DNA from: Sulfidibacter corallicola
GTDB lineage: Bacteria; Acidobacteriota; Holophagae; Acanthopleuribacterales; Acanthopleuribacteraceae
Length of the DNA stretch: 64,000 nt
Direction of reading: 5' to 3'
Assembly: GCF_017498545.1 (NCBI RefSeq)
Contig: NZ_CP071793.1
Coordinates: 10,906,256 to 10,970,255 of the forward strand
Shown in pieces: positions 26,901-36,275 of the stretch; position 1 is the first letter of the stretch; every line of letters begins with the position of its first letter. A program made the position numbers and the translations under genes. Below the pieces are notes generated by a model, which ran no database searches, was not told the origin of the DNA, and was given only the letters and a program-made list of their open reading frames with translations.

Positions 26901-28325
26901 TCAGGTCGTGGGAAGCGGAGCTTCCGGTAACTTGAGCTGGGCCAACCGCTCCTGTTGGCGCGACACCGGCTCGTCCGGCTCGAATATCAATCCGGGCTCC
27001 ATGCCCACGAAGCGCGACACCTCGATCAGGGCCCGTCGACGATGGGCGAAGCTGCTGTTCGGGTGCTGGATCTCGGCCACCACCGCCTCCACGGAAAAGG
27101 GACGACCCAATCGGTAGCGGCTTCCTTCCTCGAATCGATGACCATTGGCTCGCCACCACTCGCGCCACCAGACAACCGGTTCGTGGGGAGCAGGCGCAGG
27201 CGCCTGTGCCGGCTCCCCGCTCGAAGCGGGAGATTCTTCCATGTCGTCGAGGTCGACGATCTCGTCCAAGGACTCGACCCAGTCGTCTTCCAAGTCTTCG
27301 GTATCCAGGGAAACCACCGAGGAACCGGATGACTCGCTCATTTCTCCGGATGCGCCCGCTGCAGGGGATGCACCGGTCAACAGCCACAGTGCCTCACGGG
27401 CGGGTTCGACCGCCTGGGGCAAGGCCTCCATGACGTTCAGCAGGTAGGGTACCGCGTCGGGATACCCCAACACACCCAGGACCGCCCACATCTCGGGCCC
27501 GATTTCGGGACGACGGCACAGCTCGCAAAGCCGGTCCAAGTCGTCGTACCGGCCTTCCATCGCGAGCAGTTCGGCCTGAACGGGGCTCAGGGAAGAGGCG
27601 ACCTGCAGGCAGCCGCGCGCATGTAGACTGGGCAACACGGAGCCGATCAATTTCAGTCCGGTCGCCACCAAATCGCACGCATCCCGCTCATCGCGCCGGT
27701 GCAATTCGCGCAACAGGGCCTCGAGGCGCGGGCGAAAGGCGGTGTCGCCCAATTTCCCCAACGACAAGGCCGCCTCGCCGGCGACCAAGGCAAAAGGATC
27801 GTCCAACAGCTCGGCCAGCAGATCCGACATCGGCAAACGCTGGTACCCGATCACCTCGGCAACCCAACGCCGGGTGCCCAGGTTACCGAACCGCACCATC
27901 AACCACAGGATCGGCGCCAGAAAATCGGGTCGCCCCAGCTTGAGCCCCTCGAACCAACTGCGCTCCAACTCGTCCACCCGATCGTCTCCCGCCATGGCCG
28001 ACAAGCGATCCCAATCGCTCAACAACTCGGACAACCGGTCGCATCCTTCTCGGGTTTGGGTCAAGAGCCAGACACCGGCACGGCGATCACCGGGATCGAA
28101 TCGCCAAACCGCCGCGCGCGCCAATTCGATCGCCGTCTCGCCAGCGGCACACAGGGCATTCAGGTGCTGGCTCAGGCGACTGTCGTAATCCGCCATCTCC
28201 AGCCAGTGGATGTCGGTGTCGCGAAATAGGGGGCCGCGGTGGCCCAACAACGAGGAAACCTCGGCGAAATGTTGTTCCAGGGAGAAATGATCTGCTTCGA
28301 TTGGGACATGGCGCATGTAATTCAT
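26901..28325 (-). CDS. TIGR02270-family protein (type VI secretion-associated HEAT-type)
   Basis: A 474-residue protein whose N-terminus (SLEQHFAEVSSLLGHRGPLF ... YDSRLSQHLNALCAAGETAI ELARAAV) matches the TIGR02270 pattern of 'QHxEE ... LDxRLxAHLDGLRVAG ... EAL'. The centre (about 180-350) has HEAT-like helical pairs; an acidic linker (about 370-410, DTEDLEDDWVESLDEIVDLD) and a Trp-rich VVWWREWWRANGHRFEEGSRYRLG follow. Members are often linked with type VI secretion loci; no other T6SS gene is visible here, so it may be an orphan. ATG 28325 is preferred (AGAGG upstream) over a 75-codon longer frame that has no signal. Confidence 0.75.
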   Translation of the reverse strand: MNYMRHVPIEADHFSLEQHFAEVSSLLGHRGPLFRDTDIHWLEMADYDSRLSQHLNALCAAGETAIELARAAVWRFDPGDRRAGVWLLTQTREGCDRLSELLSDWDRLSAMAGDDRVDELERSWFEGLKLGRPDFLAPILWLMVRFGNLGTRRWVAEVIGYQRLPMSDLLAELLDDPFALVAGEAALSLGKLGDTAFRPRLEALLRELHRRDERDACDLVATGLKLIGSVLPSLHARGCLQVASSLSPVQAELLAMEGRYDDLDRLCELCRRPEIGPEMWAVLGVLGYPDAVPYLLNVMEALPQAVEPAREALWLLTGASPAAGASGEMSESSGSSVVSLDTEDLEDDWVESLDEIVDLDDMEESPASSGEPAQAPAPAPHEPVVWWREWWRANGHRFEEGSRYRLGRPFSVEAVVAEIQHPNSSFAHRRRALIEVSRFVGMEPGLIFEPDEPVSRQQERLAQLKLPEAPLPTT

Positions 28326-28977
28326 GGTGACGCTACCTCTTCGATCGATGGATTCAACCCAAGGTGTTGAATGAACACTCATTAACTGGACAAAGGACCT
28401 ACAGGAGGGCTCGAGGCCCCGCGGCTCCGGGAAGACTCGCGGCTGGAGGTCTTTCCCCGACAAAAACCTCACCACGAGTGAAAAAAGACGACCCGGAATC
28501 ACCGGACGCAAGGACGGGGCAACATGTTGCCACGGGTCCAGATACGGCACATCAGACCATGGTTGTCGCCCCTCGCCAATCCTTCTCCGGCGCGGATTTC
28601 ATGAAACGTGACAGAACCTACACAAAAACCATGTAAGATCGAGATGGGTTGGGCGAGAATCCACCTGCCCTCGTCAACGAGTGCCACGCACCGCAGCCAC
28701 ATACCTCGAACCACATGGGTTTGTTCGGGATAGGCCGGCAATCCGCATCCACCACGAGTGAGCTTCCGCATCGACGGAACCCAATCCGGAAAGCTCGAAA
28801 CCGTTTGTGCGTTTTCTTTTTTAGAGGTTTTTTTTGAAAACATTGCGCCTAATAGAAAGGGGGTACCGCTTCCGCGCGCCGCCGCCGCGGCCCGTGCGTC
28901 CGGGCATGTCCACCGCCCTCGCTCGATCCACCTGATGTTCGGGTGCGACCTCGAGCCGACCTCCAAAGGAGTCCTTT
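28326..28977. other. Long divergent spacer
   Basis: About 650 bases between the TIGR02270-like gene and a small gene on the other strand. It has an AT-rich poly-T/poly-A patch near 28810-28850, a possible promoter region, but no gene that I can support; the open frames here have no ribosome binding site. Confidence 0.5.
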
Positions 28978-29349
28978 TTGCTCACCTACACCCCAAGGCA
29001 AATCCAAAATTTGGCGTTCCGGGACAGCCACCTCAAACAGATTTCCTGGCGCAACGAACAGAAAGACATCCTGTTCCACATTTTGTGGAAACCTCGCTCC
29101 AGCGGCCAACTGCCCTGCCCCACGGAGCCCAGTCATTACGAGCTGGTGTTCAAGCAAGCCGATCAAATGGTGTTTCAACTGGATTTTCGCGAGAGTCGCG
29201 GTTACCCGATCCTGGATCGTATGGAAATTCGCGAGCAGCTCAATGGCTGGCAGGTGGAGTTACGCTTTCAACAGATCCCCCAAGGACGCATCTTGCTGGA
29301 CTGCGAAAACGTGATCATGAAGCCCGTGCCACAGGGTTCCTCGAGCTAG
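28978..29349 (+). CDS. Small protein of unknown function
   Basis: A 123-residue soluble protein starting at TTG 28978, chosen because AAAGGAG lies at the right distance just before it; ATG is not available until 29221. It looks like a compact alpha/beta fold: QNLAFRDSHLKQISWRNEQK, HYELVFKQADQMVFQLDFRE, LNGWQVELRFQQI. No signal peptide or membrane segment. It is divergent from the TIGR02270-like gene, which might suggest an effector-accessory or immunity role, but nothing in the sequence proves that. Confidence 0.6.
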   Translation: MLTYTPRQIQNLAFRDSHLKQISWRNEQKDILFHILWKPRSSGQLPCPTEPSHYELVFKQADQMVFQLDFRESRGYPILDRMEIREQLNGWQVELRFQQIPQGRILLDCENVIMKPVPQGSSS

Positions 29350-29711
29350 GAACCGAAGCCGAGACGGGTCTTGCTCGCTCGGCATCACAATCAGAGAGCC
29401 AAGATTCGAGGGATCAGTTTTGGCGAATAAGTCTTTCCACGCATCACCCAGATCGATACGAATTTCAAAACCACCCTCGGACCACCCATTCACCATTTTT
29501 TTATGACCGTAGGCACTGGGACAACCATTCCCTGGAAATGCGTCGATCCGTGGACAAATTTATTGCCTCTCCCGAGCGTCAAACCCCAAAGCTTCTCGGT
29601 TTACCGTACGCTCACTCAGAGCGCTCCTACCCCACCTGGTCATCCAAATTTGCAAGGCGCAAGGCCGGCATCTGCGACGTTTGCTCAAGAAACTCCGTTC
29701 TTCGCTTAAAA

Positions 29712-29905
29712 CAAAATGGTGTATTCAACCTGAGGTGGGTCTTGCCGTCGTCACAACTTGATCAGGAAGGCAGGAATGATCGAATCCAGGAAAAGATGGA
29801 CCATGATGTGACACCAAACTAAATGTCGGCACGGCGCCCCTATTGTAAATGCGGGAACTCCCAAGCGATTCGCTTCGATTAGTTACCCACTCGAAACCCG
29901 CAAAA
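29712..29905 (+). repeat. Dispersed mosaic repeat, copy A (partial)
   Basis: Shares two blocks with the other copies: 29713-29806 (AAAATGGTGTATTCAACCTG and on) matches copies C and D. 29824-29905 (ATGTCGGCACGGCGCCCC ... GATTAGTTACCCAC) matches copies B, C and D with an internal deletion. It lacks the left blocks and abuts the 3' end of the membrane-protein gene. The spacer from 29350 to 29712 holds nothing I recognise. Confidence 0.85.
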
Positions 29906-29911
29906 CGAACC

Positions 29912-30412
29912 TCAGGCGATCAGGCCCTTTCGCCGCATGCGCCTGCGTTGTTTCACAACTTTTCGGGCAGCGCACAACGCTTGGTGGCTGAGCTGATGGG
30001 GACCGAAAAGGTCTCTGCCTTTGACGAACACGTAAATGCCGTAACCACAGATCAAGGTTCCCAATCCAAGGTTCAATAGACCGAGAATCAGCATGCCGAT
30101 ACAAAATTTTCGGCCCCAGGTCGGCCGTCGATAGGCGCCAAATGCCGCGACGACAGACAAAAGGGACATCACCACCAAGATCGAACCGATGACGATATTT
30201 TCGAAAGTCTGGGAGAGCTCTTGTGCTCCGAAAATCATCATGGTCAGCATTAAAAAAGTGCCAAAGATCCACAATAAGCCGAAAGCACGAATCTCCCGCG
30301 ACCACTTGTACAATTTGAGAACCTCGGACTCGTCCCGGTCCTCGAGGCCTTGGGGCAGTTGGGGTCCTTCCAGGGTCATGTCGGATGGAGGCTCGAATGG
30401 GTTTTGCTGCAT
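29912..30412 (-). CDS. Small membrane protein of unknown function
   Basis: A 166-residue protein with four likely membrane segments: FGLLWIFGTFLMLTMMIFGA, IVIGSILVVMSLLSVVAAFG, and FCIGMLILGLLNLGLGTLIC running on into YGIYVFV, with a basic Arg/Lys-rich C-terminus. The start ATG 30412 has GGAG nine bases upstream; an in-frame start 11 codons earlier lacks one. It ends next to repeat copy A and lies 78 bases after a HEAT-repeat membrane protein on the same strand, so the two may be co-transcribed. Function unknown. Confidence 0.7.
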   Translation of the reverse strand: MQQNPFEPPSDMTLEGPQLPQGLEDRDESEVLKLYKWSREIRAFGLLWIFGTFLMLTMMIFGAQELSQTFENIVIGSILVVMSLLSVVAAFGAYRRPTWGRKFCIGMLILGLLNLGLGTLICGYGIYVFVKGRDLFGPHQLSHQALCAARKVVKQRRRMRRKGLIA

Positions 30413-30489
30413 GTCCGTACTCCGGGTGTTTCGATGTAACCACAATAAACTACCAAAAAAGACACTTCAAAGACCACTTAAAAACATAA

Positions 30490-31836
30490 TTATGACGAAT
30501 TTTTATCCAAATCTTTTGCTCCATTTCGTTCCGAAGGGACATGAACATCGTCTTCCGCGATCGAAAGCTCCCCGCTCTTGGCAAGGGAAAGCTCTCCCCC
30601 GGATTCCTGCGAACCGGCGACGGAAACCCATCCAGCTTCGCCGGCCTGACCTCGCGACCGGACCTTTTCGATGGCAGCGGTAATGGCCTTGGCGACGTCG
30701 GCCGACACCTTTTCGCGAACCACGGCCATGGCCTCGATGGTTTCCCAACTTCCGGTGTCGCCTAGAACCTGGGCCGCCGCGATCGCCCTCTTCTCGACAT
30801 CCGATTCGAGGAGTTCCAACAAAAAGCCCACGACGCGCGCATCCTCGGTTCGCCCGATGCCCTCGAGGACCTCGATTTGCAGCGCGCCCGAGTGATACAG
30901 GGCAACCAAGTGGGGAATGCAGATGCGATCATCGATCTGTTTCAGCTCCCGAATGGCAGATGCGGCCAAGTGAGGGTTTTCGCATGCGTCCAGCCAAAGC
31001 TTGCGCCGGAGATCGATTTCCAGAGATCGGACCACGTCGAGGTAGAAGCCACCGGGAATGGGGCCGGCAGAAATCATTCGCTGCCGTAGGGTCGGTAGTT
31101 CCGCCAGTTTGCGTTGAACGATCATCAACAGTTCCGCCTGCCAGGTGAGCGGCGGCTCGGGCGGCTCCATTTCGAGCTTGCCGATCTCCTCCCGTGAATA
31201 CCGATCGAGAAGGCAGCGAAGAGATATTGTCCGTATTCCGGCGGAGGGATCTCCAAAAACGTTGGAAACCAGGCCCAACGAGCGATCGGCGCGGCGATTG
31301 AGTTTGGCATACAGCTCGATTGCCGATTGAAGCGCTCGTTCGAAGGTTGCCGAGACCTGGTCCGATTTGAGCTTCCGAAGTTCGCTCTCGGGAACCACCT
31401 CGACTTGAATGCCCTTGCCGTGGAAGTCCACCCGATGTTCGATCATGAACCGGCGCGACGCGAGGTCCAGCAGGCCAATCAGCGAAGGGTCGCCGCCAAC
31501 GAAGCGAAAGGTCCGGTCGAAATGGGCGTCGCCCGTCTCGATTCCAGGCTTTTGGTGTTCGTCCGGTTGGATTCGGCGCAACGGGAGGGTTTTCTTCTTG
31601 GAAGCGGTCGATGTCAGGCTGATGGTAAACGTGGTGTGGTTCACGGACAATTTCGCGGCGAAGCCTTTAGGCGCGGTGATCTCCAGGGCCGAGTTGCACC
31701 AGCCTTCATCTTGAAGCTGTTTGGTGATCGTCCCGGCTATGTCGCGAGACGAACCACGCCGCCGGAAATCGAGAACGATGTAAAGAAAAAACCCGCCGAA
31801 CAAAAGAAGCACCACGCCGATTGGAAGCCAGGTCAT
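30490..31836 (-). CDS. Membrane-anchored HEAT-repeat protein
   Basis: A 448-residue protein with a single N-terminal membrane anchor (MTWLPIGVVLLLFGGFFLYIV, 1-21), then an alpha/beta region and a C-terminal run of HEAT-type helix pairs (about 290-400: LAASAIRELKQIDDRICIPHL, VVGFLLELLESDVEKRAIAA AQVLGD). HEAT repeats are protein-binding scaffolds. Start ATG 31836 has AAGGAG upstream; the frame is open 27 codons further without a signal. It shares the HEAT theme with the TIGR02270-like neighbour 3.5 kb away, but no shared job is shown. Function unknown. Confidence 0.75.
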   Translation of the reverse strand: MTWLPIGVVLLLFGGFFLYIVLDFRRRGSSRDIAGTITKQLQDEGWCNSALEITAPKGFAAKLSVNHTTFTISLTSTASKKKTLPLRRIQPDEHQKPGIETGDAHFDRTFRFVGGDPSLIGLLDLASRRFMIEHRVDFHGKGIQVEVVPESELRKLKSDQVSATFERALQSAIELYAKLNRRADRSLGLVSNVFGDPSAGIRTISLRCLLDRYSREEIGKLEMEPPEPPLTWQAELLMIVQRKLAELPTLRQRMISAGPIPGGFYLDVVRSLEIDLRRKLWLDACENPHLAASAIRELKQIDDRICIPHLVALYHSGALQIEVLEGIGRTEDARVVGFLLELLESDVEKRAIAAAQVLGDTGSWETIEAMAVVREKVSADVAKAITAAIEKVRSRGQAGEAGWVSVAGSQESGGELSLAKSGELSIAEDDVHVPSERNGAKDLDKNSS

Positions 31837-32168
31837 CGATCGCCATCTCCTTGGAACGCATGGGTCGGAGCCCACACTGACTCCGATCGGCAAGTGCCGG
31901 AGTAACGAGAGTACCAAACTGTCCGATCCATCGCGAAGAACCTGATTTTTTTTACCACAGAGTAAAGTAGTTACTTGAGAGGGAACCGAAAATGCCTGCT
32001 CTAGGCTTCAATCTGGTCGGTAACCATACCGAGACCTGGGAGCTCTCCGAGTGCGGAACTGAGTGTTCACGTCCCTAATTTTCGTCTACCTCCGCGGTCT
32101 CTGGGCACTCTCTTGAAACAAATTTGCTTGGAGTCCCCGAATGCCGAGAGATTCGTCGTGCCAGGTAG

Positions 32169-32201
32169 GTTCATCAGGGGCGGTAAGCCCGCCGGATGAA
32201 C
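32169..32201. repeat. Hairpin in repeat copy B
   Basis: GTTCATC ... GGCGG pairs with CCGCC ... GATGAAC around TAAGC. The same hairpin is present at 50682-50714 in copy D without change. Confidence 0.85.
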
Positions 32202-32355
32202 TTGTCGAAGCGATCCATGATCAGAGTTCCCGCATGCTTTGAGGATCGGCGCGGCAGTAGGTTGGCCGGCCCGGCCGACACTTCGAAGCGATCCACACTC
32301 CGCAGATGCGAGACGCCAAAGAGCGAAGCACCAATAGAAGCAGGAGCTTTGGAAT

Positions 32356-32374
32356 GTGCGACCAGCGGTCGCAC
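32356..32374. repeat. Perfect hairpin in repeat copy B
   Basis: GTGCGACC-AGC-GGTCGCAC, an eight-base-pair stem with a three-base loop, identical to the one at 50806-50824 in copy D. Confidence 0.9.
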
Positions 32375-32837
32375 CTACCTGGCATGACAACCCTCTCAGG
32401 CAGCCGGGACCACCATGCTAGCTCACTTCGCCTTGTTTCATTCTCGAAATCGAGCGGGTTAGCCCGCTGGTGCGTGGCTCTTATGCAAAAAACTCTGTAA
32501 AGCCCAAAGATAAAGAAAAAAACCTAAAAAGGCGGATGTGCGGGGAGTTCTTCGAAAAATGTCGGCCCGGCGCCCTGGGTGGGTACGGCCGGTATGGCCC
32601 GGCACTTACTGCAACGACGCCCCTCTCACAAATGCGGGAACTCCCAAACGATTCGCTTCGATTAGTTACCCACCTGAAACCTAGGGCCCGGCCTGAGCGG
32701 CGACTCTGTGGTTAAAAAATACTCACACACAAACACTTCTGCACCAAAAGGCTACCCGGCACTTCGATTCTTTCGGTCTTCGGAGATCGCGAGCGGCTCG
32801 CCATCGGTTTGGGCAAGCGGTGCGGCCTTCGAAGCCG

Positions 32838-35800
32838 TCACCACCAGGCGCCGTGGTACTGGAACCCGGCCCAATAAAAGGGATGCGCAAAACGTGGATC
32901 GCGACGTAGCTCGGCTTGTGCCGACCGCAGCGCCGTCACGGGCGTCACGTCGCCCCGTGCCAGCTCCTCGTAGAACTGGCTCATCAGCACCGCCGTCGCT
33001 CGGTCCTCGACCTGCCACAGCGAGGCCACCACCCGCGGCGAACCCGCCGACAGGAATCCGCGCGTCAGCCCCAGCACGCCCTCGCCGCGAACCTCTTTGC
33101 CGAAGGCGGTCTGGCAGGCGCTCAGCACCACCAGTTGGGCGCGCAGCTCGAGATCGTAGATGTCGTAAAGGCCCAGCAGCGCGGGGATCCGGCTTCCGTC
33201 CTCGGCATATCGGCTCAACACCAGTCCGGATCGCTCGGGATGGGTGCCGTCCAGCACACCGTGTGTGGCCAGGTGCACCAAATCACGCTTGGCCAGATCG
33301 CCGCCGACGATGCGGTCGCGCCTGGCCTCGAACCCGAGCCGCACGACGCGGTCGGCTTTGGGAAAAAGCGCCGCGACGGCTGCCGCTTCGGCGGCGGTCG
33401 CGGGCAGGCGGGCTTGCCGGTCGAGGCGGTCCGCGATGGTGGCACGCGTTCTCGGAACCGCGGGCTCGGTTGCGGCGACCTGCAGCTCGCCCGCCGAAGC
33501 GGGGGGCGCATCACCCCAACGCGGATCGTCGGCGGAAAAGACGGGATCGGCATAGACGGCGAGGGAAAGGTCGTCCGCGCGGTCGGGCCACGAATCCTCG
33601 GGCAGAAGCGCAAGGGTGGAAAAGGACGGCAGGTTCACGAGGTCGACCCGATCCACGATGCGCGATGCGTCGGGCGAGGTCCGCAACCGCTTCGGTACCG
33701 GCAGCGCCTGCAACGGAACGAACTGCAAGGCGCCATCGGCGACGACGGCCAAGCGTCGTGTCGCCGCATCCAGGGTCTCCGGTGCGAACAGCAGGTCGGC
33801 GAGGGTTTGCGCCGCTTCGGGCGTCCGTGCGCCGCTGGGATCGGACCAGGCGTCGAGCACCGATTTGGCGAGCGCGTCCAAGCGCGCGCGGTCCGGCAGC
33901 TCGCGCACGTCGAGTGCGTCACGGGTCACGGTCCACAGGTACCCGCGTTCGCTACCGGACCAAATCTGAACCAGGGCTCCTCGCTCCGGCGCCGCTTTGC
34001 GGATCTCGGCAAGGCTCAAGGGCTGAAACGCTTCCGGATGTTCGAAACGCAGGCCCGATTCGCGAATGCGTCGCTCGACGGATGCGTAATCCGCTTTCAA
34101 ATCCGCGCGTTTCCCTTCGAGGCCCTCGATTTCCTCCCGATTTTTTTCGGGACGCTGGGCGAGCCGCCGCAAACGTCGTTCGGTGGTGTTCAGCTCGGCC
34201 AACAACGCCTCGCGGCGCGCCACCAAGGCTGGATCGGGGCCCAGCCAGTAATCGGCAGCCGCATCGTGCAGCAGATCCAACAAGCCCCGAGCCCGGGCCC
34301 GTTCGGCCACCTCCAGCGCCGCGGCGGCGTGGCCGGCCTCGGGTTCCAGACGGTGGCGGTCCATCAAGATGTCGATGTAGGTGGCAAAGGTATCCATGCG
34401 CGAAGCGAGATAGGACGCGCGGAAATCGAAGTTTTTCACCTTTTGGCGCTGGCCTTCGAGCCAGGTCACGGCCTCGGAAATGCGGTCGGTCGCCTCCAGC
34501 CAGTGCCCCTGGCCCCGCGCCGCCTGAGCGGCGGCCGTGGCCACCTGGACCTGGAGATTGACGTCGCCGATGTGGGCCGCAGCCTGCGCGGCCTCGGTCC
34601 GGAAACGGCGGGCAGCGGGGTGGTCCTCCTGGCGCTCGGCCACTTCGGCCAAGGCGAAGCGCGACCAGGCCGCCCCGCGGGCATCGCCTTGCCGTTCCCG
34701 CAACTCGAGCGCCGCCTGTAAACCCGAGCGGGCGCGATCGAGACGGCCTCGCTCCAAGTCGGCCATGCCCAAATTGTGCTGGGCGAAGGCTTCCTCGCGC
34801 AGCGAACCCCGTTCCCGCGCAAGGGTCAGAGCCCGCCGATAGAGCTCGCGTTCCGCTTCCGTTTCGCCGGCCAGCCGCCGCGCCCATCCCAGGTTGACGA
34901 GCGTCTGCGCTTCGCCGTCGACGGTATCGAGACGACGCCACAGGCGCAGCGCTTCCTCCAAGGCTCCGGAAGCGCGCAGGGCGTCTCCCAGGTAATTGTG
35001 AATGACCCCGATGTTGTTGGCGACCAGGGCACGGGCGAAGAGACTGTCCTTGTCGTCGCGCGGGAGAAGCATTTCACGGGCGCGACCGTAGTAATCCAGC
35101 GCCTGTTCGGGTTGATCCAATTGGTCGAATGCGCCACCGAGACAGTTGAGGGTGAAGGCGGTCTCGCGTTCGTGCCCACCCTCCTCCCAGAGCGGCAGGG
35201 CGCGGTGCAGCAGGGGAGCCGCCCGCCGCGGCTGACCGAGCCCCAGGTAGGCCAACCCCAGATTGTTGAGCGTCTGGGCCAACTCGAAAGGTGTGCCCAT
35301 CTCCTCGCGCCGCGCCAAGGCCGCCGTCAGCAGCTCTACCGCCAGGGGAAAACGACTCGACTGGTAGGCCACCAGGCCGGCCGCATTCTCCGAAGTGGCC
35401 AACGCCTTCGGCCGATCCAGCATCGTCCAGATGTCGATCGCCTCGGAATAGGCCGCCAATGCCGCTTCCTTGTCTTGGGCGCCGCCGCGCGCCCGCGCCT
35501 CGAGCGCCCGGTCCACCGCCGCGCCCGCCGCGTCCGCCAGCGCCTCGGCCGTCATGCCCTCGCGGACCTCTGTCACCGACCACTGAATCGCGACCGGAGC
35601 CGCACTTTCCGAAATCCAGTCGATCCGCACCGTGGCTCCTTGGGCGAACCACCAACCGGTGTGCCGTTCACCGCGTACCCCCGCGTCGGAGACGCGCAAC
35701 AGCGACCCGTTCGAACGCCATTCGCAGCGCCACGCCTCGGGAGGGCCCAAAGCCGTGACCCGCACCCACTGGCCAGGCTCGACGCGCAGCGAGGTGGTCT

Positions 35801-36275
35801 GCACCGCGCCGGGCGCCAGTTGCGTTGTTTGCGGTGCGGCAACCAGTTGGGCGACCGGTGCGGGCCGGTCCCGGTCAGTTCCACCGAACCACCGCCCGAA
35901 CCAGATCGGCGAGCTCAACGCGAGCAGCACCGCCGCGGCGGCGAGCCACCGTCCCCACCGTCGAAGGCCTGGCGATCGCGCCTCGTCCCGAACCGCGTCA
36001 ACAGGCTCGGGACGGATGGGCACGACCGGGGCCACGGTGTCTTCGTCGTCTTCCTCTTCCGGGAACATGTCCTCCAGCGAATCGGTTTCCAGAGAATCCA
36101 GCTTTTCCAAGAGCGGTAAATCGGCGAGGTCGGTACGGACCTCGTCGAACAGGTCCAGATAGCGACGCGGCTCCGCGGCCAATTCGGACCCCCAGCGCGC
36201 GCGGATCTCGGCCGGTACCATGCCCTTGGCCAACAGGCGCTTGACTTCGTTCACATCGGGCGCGGTTCCGTTCAT
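32838..36275 (-). CDS. Membrane-anchored TPR-CHAT protease-like protein
   Basis: An 1145-residue protein. Residues 1-105 are soluble and acidic at the end (EEEDDEDT, 74-81). One membrane segment (about 109-128, RWLAAAAVLLALSSPIW) follows, then a beta-rich region and TPR-type repeats (about 250-560, e.g. AQTLNNLGLAYLGLGQPRRA, ARALVANNIGVIHNYLGDAL). After helical linkers, a CHAT domain (about 790-1145) has the caspase-like dyad H1005 in LVHLATHGVLD and C1054 in LVVLSACQTAFG, then GLTRGFLSAGSPRVVASLWQ. CHAT domains are cysteine proteases of the caspase/separase clan; substrates are mostly unknown. ATG 36275 overlaps the stop of the sigma-like gene (ATGA) and has GGAGG upstream, so the two are translationally coupled. 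By topology the N-terminus would be cytosolic and the CHAT part outside, or the reverse. Confidence 0.88.
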   Translation of the reverse strand: MNGTAPDVNEVKRLLAKGMVPAEIRARWGSELAAEPRRYLDLFDEVRTDLADLPLLEKLDSLETDSLEDMFPEEEDDEDTVAPVVPIRPEPVDAVRDEARSPGLRRWGRWLAAAAVLLALSSPIWFGRWFGGTDRDRPAPVAQLVAAPQTTQLAPGAVQTTSLRVEPGQWVRVTALGPPEAWRCEWRSNGSLLRVSDAGVRGERHTGWWFAQGATVRIDWISESAAPVAIQWSVTEVREGMTAEALADAAGAAVDRALEARARGGAQDKEAALAAYSEAIDIWTMLDRPKALATSENAAGLVAYQSSRFPLAVELLTAALARREEMGTPFELAQTLNNLGLAYLGLGQPRRAAPLLHRALPLWEEGGHERETAFTLNCLGGAFDQLDQPEQALDYYGRAREMLLPRDDKDSLFARALVANNIGVIHNYLGDALRASGALEEALRLWRRLDTVDGEAQTLVNLGWARRLAGETEAERELYRRALTLARERGSLREEAFAQHNLGMADLERGRLDRARSGLQAALELRERQGDARGAAWSRFALAEVAERQEDHPAARRFRTEAAQAAAHIGDVNLQVQVATAAAQAARGQGHWLEATDRISEAVTWLEGQRQKVKNFDFRASYLASRMDTFATYIDILMDRHRLEPEAGHAAAALEVAERARARGLLDLLHDAAADYWLGPDPALVARREALLAELNTTERRLRRLAQRPEKNREEIEGLEGKRADLKADYASVERRIRESGLRFEHPEAFQPLSLAEIRKAAPERGALVQIWSGSERGYLWTVTRDALDVRELPDRARLDALAKSVLDAWSDPSGARTPEAAQTLADLLFAPETLDAATRRLAVVADGALQFVPLQALPVPKRLRTSPDASRIVDRVDLVNLPSFSTLALLPEDSWPDRADDLSLAVYADPVFSADDPRWGDAPPASAGELQVAATEPAVPRTRATIADRLDRQARLPATAAEAAAVAALFPKADRVVRLGFEARRDRIVGGDLAKRDLVHLATHGVLDGTHPERSGLVLSRYAEDGSRIPALLGLYDIYDLELRAQLVVLSACQTAFGKEVRGEGVLGLTRGFLSAGSPRVVASLWQVEDRATAVLMSQFYEELARGDVTPVTALRSAQAELRRDPRFAHPFYWAGFQYHGAWW

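Larger units (their letters stand above)
32106..32722 (+). repeat. Dispersed mosaic repeat, copy B
   Basis: Contains, in order: the block with CCCGAATGCCGAGAGATTCG and a hairpin (32169-32201); a unique middle part; the block with the perfect hairpin GTGCGACCAGCGGTCGCAC (32356-32374); the TCTCGAAATCGAGC block; and a right block of about 155 bases (32525-32690) nearly identical to the reverse complement of copy C. It ends CGGCGACTCTGTGGTTAAAAA. Confidence 0.9.
31837..32837. other. 1-kb spacer holding repeat copy B
   Basis: Most of this stretch is the dispersed repeat (32106-32722). The left 260 bases are AT-rich at 31940-31980 (TTTTTTTTACCACAGAGTAA), and that last phrase also recurs at the end of the repeat copies B and C. 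No credible gene. Confidence 0.6.

Noticed and set aside
32708..34561. Long open frames on the plus strand opposite the CHAT gene
   Set aside because: Low-complexity Arg/Ala/Pro products; the CHAT gene on the other strand has clear domains and a coupled partner.
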